Positions 46,801 to 55,800 of a DNA stretch of 64,000 nucleotides are shown one piece after another. The stretch covers positions 5,679 through 69,678 of the forward strand of contig NMRA01000538.1 in NCBI GenBank assembly GCA_002633005.1. The letters are read 5' to 3'. The position numbers were made by a program, and so were the translations under genes. The stretch comes from Phoronis australis (Eukaryota; Phoronida; Phoronidae). The notes under the pieces were generated by a model that searched no databases, was not told where the DNA came from, and saw only the letters and a program-made list of their open reading frames with translations. Each line of letters opens with the position of its first letter. Position 1 is the first letter of the stretch.

Positions 46801-49800
46801 TCTAATTTTAGCGTTTTGCCTTCTACTCAAACGTTTGACAGTTAATATTTATTTGATGGCCGTCGTATTTTCTATGAAACAAGGGAAAAAATAAGGGGTC
46901 GCCAATTCCTTTGTGAACTACTTTAGCTCAAACAACGTCATATCACTGATCAGAATGCGAAATGTGACCATCTCAAAAACCCGTCAATTTCAAAGTCACG
47001 ATTAGGCGCTGCATTTCACTAGATGGAGATTATGTCATGTCATGTCATGTCATGTTATGGTGTTGAGAATGTGAAACAAGTTTAAGTGACGTGAACAATC
47101 TGAGATAAGAATTTTCTTCTTTAATAAATATAGATTATTACATGGCGAAGTCGTTATCCCCCGTTATCTAGAGCCCGAGTGGATTTTGGAGAATTATCGC
47201 CCGAGGGTTATAATTCTACAAAATCCACGAGGGCTCTAGATAAGGGGGATAACGACTGAGAACATGTAATAATCTATTTATACCACATACTAAACGAGAA
47301 ACATTGCAATGAATCGATTTACCTTCTCTGACTCTCCACGGCTTTGTAACTACTTTCTATGTCAGAGGCCCAGGGTCGGAGGTCGTGACCTTTTCAGAAA
47401 AGCCGGGCTATTTTTGTCAAATAATGCTTTTACTCAAAACCAATTGAAAACTTAAATATAATAGAAATAAATTGAATTAAACAACTATTATAGCTTAAAA
47501 CACGTTTTTTTCATGCTAAGCTTCGACCGGGAAATTATCGTCTGCTAAAGTAGGTTACCACTGGTAACTGAATATAATTCTCAAGTCAAAGATCCTGACG
47601 ACACGATACCCGCATTCAAACTGTAGAGTGGTGATTTACAAGTAAGAGGACATGAGAGAAAATTTTCACTGAATTAAGATATCATTTTTATGGAAATTAT
47701 GTGTCTTATTTTTCGTAGCGTATAAGTCCAGTACAATGCGGTTTGTTGAACGTGCGATTATTGCGCGTGCTCATTTAAGTATTCTATTTTCACTCTTTTT
47801 ACGTCAGTCGCTGCATGGTGTAGTGGTAAAGTCGGTGAGCAGCAACACTAGGGTCCTGGGTTCGACTCCGTCCTCGGTTTCCCGCCAAATCGATATCTCA
47901 CTAGTGAGATAACTTTATGGGTTATTACACGGTTGTATCTGCCATTTGACGCTAATATTGTGGTATGTTATCGTCAAATGGCAGATACAACCGTGTAATA
48001 ACCCATAAAGTTATCTCACTAGTGAGATAACGATTTGGCGGGAAACCGAGGACGGAGTCGAACCCGGGACCCTGAAATTGCTGGTCGCCGACTTTACCAC
48101 TACACCATGCAATATTGTGGTATATTAGTGAATTTTTAACGCCCCTCGAGCGACAATTCTCCAAAATCCATTTTCAACGCCCCTCGAGCGATAATTCTCC
48201 AAAATCCATTTTCAACGCCCCTCGAGCGATAATTCTCCAAAATCCACTCGGGCTCTAGGTAACGGGGGATAACGACTTCGCCATGTAATAATCTATATAT
48301 ACCACACCATGGGTTTGCCTATCATTTAGTATGACGCCATTGTGAAATGTGACGTAGTGCACCACTACTAACCCCCAGATAACAAAACCTCAAGACAAAA
48401 TCAACATTTTCGAAATTACATAATCTGTTACTTGAAATAAAGGACAAATTTAAGTGTTTTACATGTTAGTCAATGCCGTAAAACAACGACTACAACAGCG
48501 GACGCAATTCGCGGTAAAACCCTCAAAGCATCAGTACTCTTTTACATTACCAGGGGTGCATCCTGTTGAAGCAATGACCATTGAGCTTCATTATGTCTAC
48601 GTTGTTGCCTTGTGTAGCTAGGAACGCTAAGTCGCCATATAATGTAAGTGCCTACCTTCCCCAGGAAGGATCAAATTTCTTAAACATCTTTTTAAGACAT
48701 TTTCCTCGATGATTGCAAAATCTTGTTGGCTGCGTGCACCAAAATAATGTTCTGGTGCTCGTAATCGTGTAACTGCGTTTTCCGTAGTTTTAACAAACCC
48801 GATTTTTGCGTATGAAATTCGCTTGTGATGGCTGGTATCTCTGTTGCTTGAGAGTAAATCAAGACGTGCGCATTTTGACAGTAGAAATATATAGTTCAAA
48901 CACAAAGCTTATCAAAGTTTTTTTTTTGAAGCAAAGTAAACGTGATAGTTTTCGCGAAAAATCGACAATGTTTTAAAATTTAACAGACAGCGAGAATTTA
49001 ATCTTTCATTGGATGGAATTGAAGAGTTCAAAGGTTTTGTTGAAATCTGAAAGGACCTCACGAACGCTGACCGTTGAGCATTGGACTGAAATGAACAGTT
49101 ATTTGGTTTGCTGATTACTGTTTTTTGTGTGATTTTCAACTTCATTTTTTCTTCAAATTTCGCCATGCAAACTACATAATGCAAAGTGAAAGCTAACCAC
49201 GGCTTCATTAGAAAAACGCTGGACTCTGGCAGTTTGATTTCAATTACAAATTTCTTCAGTTCCTGTTTTCCGAGTAATTGCTACAAGGTTATGCCTTTTT
49301 CATTTCTACCAGCAAATCAGTTTTTCAGAATTTTTGTGTCCATCAACCACCATAGCCTTGAAGAATGTAGTCGTGCGCCAGGTTTGTTAATCTTAAATCA
49401 TTTTTGTCATTTGATGACGACGAAGAAGAATTGGCACCACTTCAGTTTTGAAAATGCTGATTAGTGAAGTTGGTTGAAATCAAATGCACGAGGAGTCAAC
49501 TTTTCAACACCTTACTTGGTTTTGGTGGATTAAATATTTAGAGCAGATCTTAACTGCAAACGCTCACACGTCAAAACAAAAAGAAAGACTCTGGGACAGT
49601 TTTTTAAATCATGTTCCAAAGTTAGTAAAATTTTGATTGTCGTTCAAAACCACATTCTAATGAGGCTAAAAACGTTTCTAAAATTATTTTTCGTTGAAAG
49701 CAAACGGAACTATTCGAAAGACAAAACTGATCTGTAAACCTTCACACCACACGTATAAACACGTATCTTTTTGTCTTAAAGGTGTTCCAAAAGCGACAGG

Positions 49801-52800
49801 ATGGTTCCGTGGAATTCTATCGTGGCTGGTCTGACTATAAGAATGGATTTGGCAACCTCCAAACTGAATTCTGGTTAGGTAAGTACAACACGAGATTACC
49901 CATGAACACACGCCAATATCGATGTCAAGTGTTCGGTGACCTCGATGAGTTTAGAGATGCAGCTAATTCGAATTATAACAATCGCTGAATGTTGTAAGCA
50001 ACGTACTTCACGTTCTTAGGAAGCGTTCACATGTAACGTCATCACTCGAGGGGATAGGGTTTGGAAAGATGACGATTTGTGACAAGTGGAGGGGGTTATG
50101 GTCGTGGTGACGTCAGCGTGTGGTTTCTTAGAATATTTCCATCACAGTACCTATCGTTGGAAAACTGGTTCACTTTATAGCGGAATTGACTAATTCCAAC
50201 TGAAAACAGGAACCAGCGTTTCACGCTTGGTCAACTACCTAAAGTATATATTTTCTGATAAGAAAGAAGATCAAGGATTACAAAAAGTTTTTATATTCAC
50301 GTGCCATTAGTGTTACTGCTTTACCTCAAAAACGCAATTCGATTGCTCATTTAATTTGGTTTCTATGCCAAATTAAGTGGCGAAACGAAAGTTATTTTTT
50401 TGGTAAAAAATAGCAGTCGTATTCGTCCATCTTACGGTACGCAAAAACTTGGCGTTTAAAGCGAAATAGCTTATAGGGTTTTTGAGATTGATGAATTAAT
50501 ATTGTAATTGGAAAGTTTCAGTGAAATCCACACAACCATTTTCAAGAACTCGTGCCCCTAAGTTCAAATTTGGTCGATTTGTCTAACTCGAGAAAAAAAC
50601 GAAAACGTTCATATTCGACAACTCGTTCCAGGAGTGACATTGGGCACGAGGAACACCATAAAGCACCGGGTCTTTTATAACTCCTAGGGATTCAAGTAAA
50701 TACCCGGGTCGCTTATACGTACACAATCGAACGGGTACTGTTTTAGTTAGGACTGTCGCTGTTCTCTTTTGAAGTGCGATTTTGGAGTGGGGAGCAATCG
50801 CGTCATTAATGCCAACACAAAAAACGGATTTGGTCGTTTGGACAATTGAAGCCTATTTTAAATACAACAAATTTGTTACGAACTGATTACACAAAATGTA
50901 AAAAGTGTAATAAGCATTACAAAAAGAAGTAGGTTTCGCGCGCAAACGCTGTGGACCATAAACAAGTAGGTATCTTAGACTCAATGTACGAGTGAAATCG
51001 CGGTGGTGCAGTGGTAAAGCACGCTCGCTGTAAACGCCAGGTCGTGAGTTCGAGTCTGTGGTGATGCAGTTTTTCAAGTTTGAAACGTTCTCCGTGTTTT
51101 TTTTCTTGGATAATACTTCAGGAGTCAAGGAAAATGCTTGATTTTTAGAGGAAAAAACAGAAACATTTTCTTGAGCGGTGCTATGCGCATCTACAATTGT
51201 GCTTTGCGCAAATGTTTACAGAGAAAATGTTGCCCCCCTTGTGATATCCTAGATCCGCCATTGTGTTAGAGTGTACGAACTGTTAGAAAAAAACACCGTA
51301 ACGTTTTCTAGGGTACGTCTGTGTGTGGACGGCACTTATGTTCCGAAGGTATTGTTTTACACATAACAAAAGGTGCACATGGCATCACAATCACGACTAT
51401 AACACATGGTCTCGACTTTTGTATGACACCTTAGGTAATGAAAACATCCACAGGCTGACACAACAAACTTTATACAATCTACGTGTGGACTTGGAAAACT
51501 GCGATGGTGTTAAAAGATACGCCTGTTATGGTAAATTTGCTATCGCTTCAGAGGCACAGAAATATGAACTGACCATCTATAATTATTCAGGAGACGTCGG
51601 TAAGTTTCCTTTTACAACACTGGAGCCATTCAAGTGTTGCATAGAAATAATAGGCCTGCAATCGATGAAAATAAGAAAACAGGATTTAATATCCATTAAA
51701 TTTACACTCTTTGACCAGCTGATAGGAGGCTGGTGTCGTTTGAACAACTGTGAAGAAGTTGTGGATGTGCAACTTGCTTTAATAGATATTCCAGGTACAG
51801 TCACGTCATTTAGAGGAAACAGAAGATCATGGGTCACCTAAACCAAACGTTAAGTGATATTCGTTGCCATGTTGTTCGGAGGAAAGTAATCCTGCTGTAA
51901 AACAACTGCGCGTGCCATCGACATTGCTTGGAAATGCTATTCCATACACTCCGCTAAGATCATATCTTTCAATTTCGCCAAGCAATTCTGATCTGCCATA
52001 TCATGTAAGCTGACTTGGAAATTAATCCCCAAGAACATGAAATTTGTTTTGGTCCATGATGACTGTTCCCTGACAGGATTTTTTCAGCACTGTTCTCCAT
52101 GTTGCCAAATCAAATGGCTTTTGTTTTTTCTACATTGACCCTGAGGCCTGAGAAATGAGCAAACAGATTTAGAACATTTAAAGCAGACCGTAAAGACGAC
52201 TCTGAGCCATCTAAAATAATAGAGGTGTCATGAGAGCCAAAATTTCCACTCAAATAATAAATAGATAAGAAGATAATGGGTCACCTTGTCTGACTCCTCC
52301 CTGAATATTAAACCAACGACAAGGTTGGCCTTTAACCATAACACATGATTTGATATTTTTGTAGAAAAATATGACCCATCTCTTAATTGACCACCCAAAA
52401 TTAAAAAAGGTAAAGCTTTTTCAGTAAAACTCCAAGACAGAGAGTCAAAGGCTTTTTCAAAACCTATAAGAAGTAGTAGCCCAGGTATTTGGATCTTCTG
52501 GGTATAATAGAATAGATCGTATAGCACACACATGTTAAAAGCCAAGTTCCTTCCCGGGATGTAGCCACTCTGATCCTTATGAATAATTTTTCCTAGCACA
52601 GCCTTAATGCCTTCCGCAATTGCTGCAGATTTTGTAGGTTACACTGAGAAGAGAAGTAGGACGCCAGTTTTTTAGAAAATGTTTACTCTTTCTGAGTGGA
52701 TGGTAGTTGACCCACAGCGAAGCTGGTATTTATAGATCGGAATACAAAAATACCTATATCATCCCAAAAGAATTTAAAAAATTCAATGGCAAACCCATCA

Positions 52801-55800
52801 GAATTGATTCTTAGTCGAATTAATTGCAGTTGCCAGCTTTGTACGGGTGTGTGTTTCTGATGTCTGGGGGCTTAAAATAAGGGTTACTCGCGTGCTGTAA
52901 TAGTGCACAGAGCCGCCGTGCGTGTGCCCGAAGTATTTCCAGTATAAATCACAATAAACTCTGCAAGACTTTCGAGGTGTGACAACAAGAATCTTCGCCC
53001 CGGGTGTCACCCACGCTAGGTACGCCACTGTGTTGTTTGATAGGTTGTCGAAAGTGGTTCTAAGAATGGAGATGAAATGATATTAAAGTCCAGACTATTG
53101 CTGGTATTCGGCACTGCAGGGCCACGTGTCAGTACGTATAAAGAATGACCAATGTAATCGTAGAGGGTTTTGACTAATTTTGCCGGGAAATAGCTGTTGG
53201 TCGAAAACCGTCGACCAAAAATGTCAAAATGAAAATGAAGCAATGAAATTAGGTTTGGTTGGTGAATTTTAGACATCCAAATATCAGCAAAAATAAGACT
53301 AATACTGGTCTTACATTTCAACCGAGCGACGTTGCGCCCTAATTGTGAGGACTTTCACTAGCGACTGCCGAGGTGCTGTTCGGCTGATGACGTAATCTTA
53401 AAAGCAGTTACGGGGACACGTATGATAGCCACGTCAACACTGCAACACATTCATTTGACACTAGTGGTATAAGCATTTTGGATTGCAAGGAAAGTTGGTT
53501 CAAACGTGGTGTTATGGAATTCATCTACGAACGTGCTAAATACCTTCTTTGAATCACCAAGGCGAATTAAGATTCAACTCTCCAGGACTTGGAACCGCAC
53601 GCTGTGTTTCATTCCACCTTTGGAAAAAAAAACGACTTTGACGCTATGTCCTTTTTCACTCTTGGTCAACAAACTTCTTTTCATCACTCATTTCTTAATA
53701 GAGACCCCTTAGACGATCTTTGGTCATATTTCAAAGCCCTCTTCAACTTGGCTGTAGACCAGTTCGTTCCACAGAAAATGACAGAATCCAAACACAAGTA
53801 TCCACATGCGCTCACCCAGCCTAAAATATAGGGGGGCTCGAATTTTCGGTGTGCGTATCTTTTACTGAAAAAAATCAACGAGGAGTAAAAAAACAAATAA
53901 GAACGGGGCCACTAGGTTCAAGCCTACGGATTGTGCATCCGCGCCGAATTCCTGTAGGCTTTGTGGACTTTTATCTCGCTTACTCGGACTTTTTGTTCCG
54001 CTGAGTCGAACCTTTTTGCCCAATTCGCCAAATTGGGGGGCTCGCCCCCTGGGTGCGCCCATGATCCATCTATCGGATACAGCCTGAAGAAGCTCATCCG
54101 TATAAAGGACAGAGCCTTCAAGAAGAGGAAGTCTACAAATCATGACTACTACCGCGCCTCTTTCTTGTCGATCCGTCACCAAGTACAAAACTTTAGCAAC
54201 AAATCATGTTGGAAATACGTCAACAGCCTTATCGATCCTGAAGATAAGGGTGATCCGAAGCGCCTCTACATTTGTCAAAAGTCTCAATCGACAACCTTCC
54301 CAGTTGGTCCCGTTGCAACACAACGGCCGACTTTCCACCCTGTCATTTGATAAAGCAAAACTTCTCAATAACCAATTTTGCTTATTCTTTGCTACTGAAG
54401 ACAGCTATTTAAGTCCATACCAAGGAGAAAGTCCTCATGAAACCATCACAGATCCTATCATTGACATCAATAGGGTTGAAAAACTGCATTCCACTCAGAA
54501 CCTATACAAGTCTCCAGGTCAGACAATATCTTCCCTATAGTTCATCCGGAAATATTAGTCCTTATAGCTCCCTTTCTGCCTCCGTATCATCTAGTCTCTT
54601 TCCAGCAGATTGGTGCAATGCCAGTGTCGCCCCAGTTTTCAAAAAAAGGAAATAAACACAAAGTAGAAAATTACAAACCTACCTCCCTTACTTGAATATG
54701 CTGCAATACTCTTGAAAACATCATCGTGAGCTACTTTATGAAACGTCTTGAAAACACCAATGTCCTTTACAAATCGCAAAACGGCTATTGGTCAAACAGA
54801 TCGTGTGAATCTCAACTTTTCACTTTCACAGACTACCTCTTTCTCAAGACAGACTGGGACACCCAGTCCGATGTCATCATTATGGATTTTAGTAAAGTTT
54901 TTGACAAATAACCTCACTCTAGACTTGTTGACAAAATTTATTTCTTTGTTTGCTTTCTTAACAAAAGAACTCAGTATTTTATGGTAGAGGTCGAATCATC
55001 TACTATCTGGGGTTTCTCAGGGGTCTGTCCTTGGATCAACTCTCTTCGTCCTCTTTATCAACGAGCTGCCTTAAAACATTTCTTCCAATATCCGCCTCTA
55101 TGCAGATGACTGCATACTTTACCGCTCCATCCAGTACCAAGAAGACTGCACCTCATTTCAACAGGATATCAACAATCTTGCTCTTTGGAAATCAATGTGG
55201 GGTATGCAGTTCAATGCATCGAAGTGCAATGTTCTTCATGTTCATCGGAAAAAGAAACCTATCCTCCAAGACTATTTTCTTCATAGCTCGCTTCTGTCAC
55301 GCCGTGTCTGAGACCAAATATCTCGACATTACCATCTCTAACAATCTCCCTTTTAATTCTCGCATTAATGCAACTGCTGCTTCTGCTAGTAAGACCCTTG
55401 GATTTCTTAGACGAAACGTCCGACACAATCTTCAGAAAATTAAGGAAATAGCTTATGCTACTCTAGTCCGACCAAAATTACAGTACTGCTCAACAATATG
55501 GTCACCACACACAAAAGCTCTCATAAGATTGAAATGATGCAGCGACGAGCTGCAAGATTTATCCTTAATAAATATCACAATACTTCTTCTGTCAATAGTG
55601 AAATGATCGAATAATTAAACTGGCAAACCCTTGAATTCCGCTGCTACTTCTCCAAACTTTCTATATTCTATTAAATTGTTCATCAAACCATTGCCATCCA
55701 TTCCCATTACCTATTTGTATTTTTCCATTAGTACCCCACACGCAGATGCCACAGTACGTACTTCATGACACTTCAGTGTCGCAACGCATACCTGCAAAAT

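Noticed and set aside
47813-48110. Functional tRNA genes
   Set aside because: A and B boxes are present, but the acceptor stems do not pair, and both copies share a long non-tRNA tail with a target duplication. They are SINEs.
51323-51434. Upstream extension of fibrinogen exon 4
   Set aside because: The frame is open by chance; the fibrinogen match starts exactly at the acceptor at 51435 and the preceding residues match nothing.
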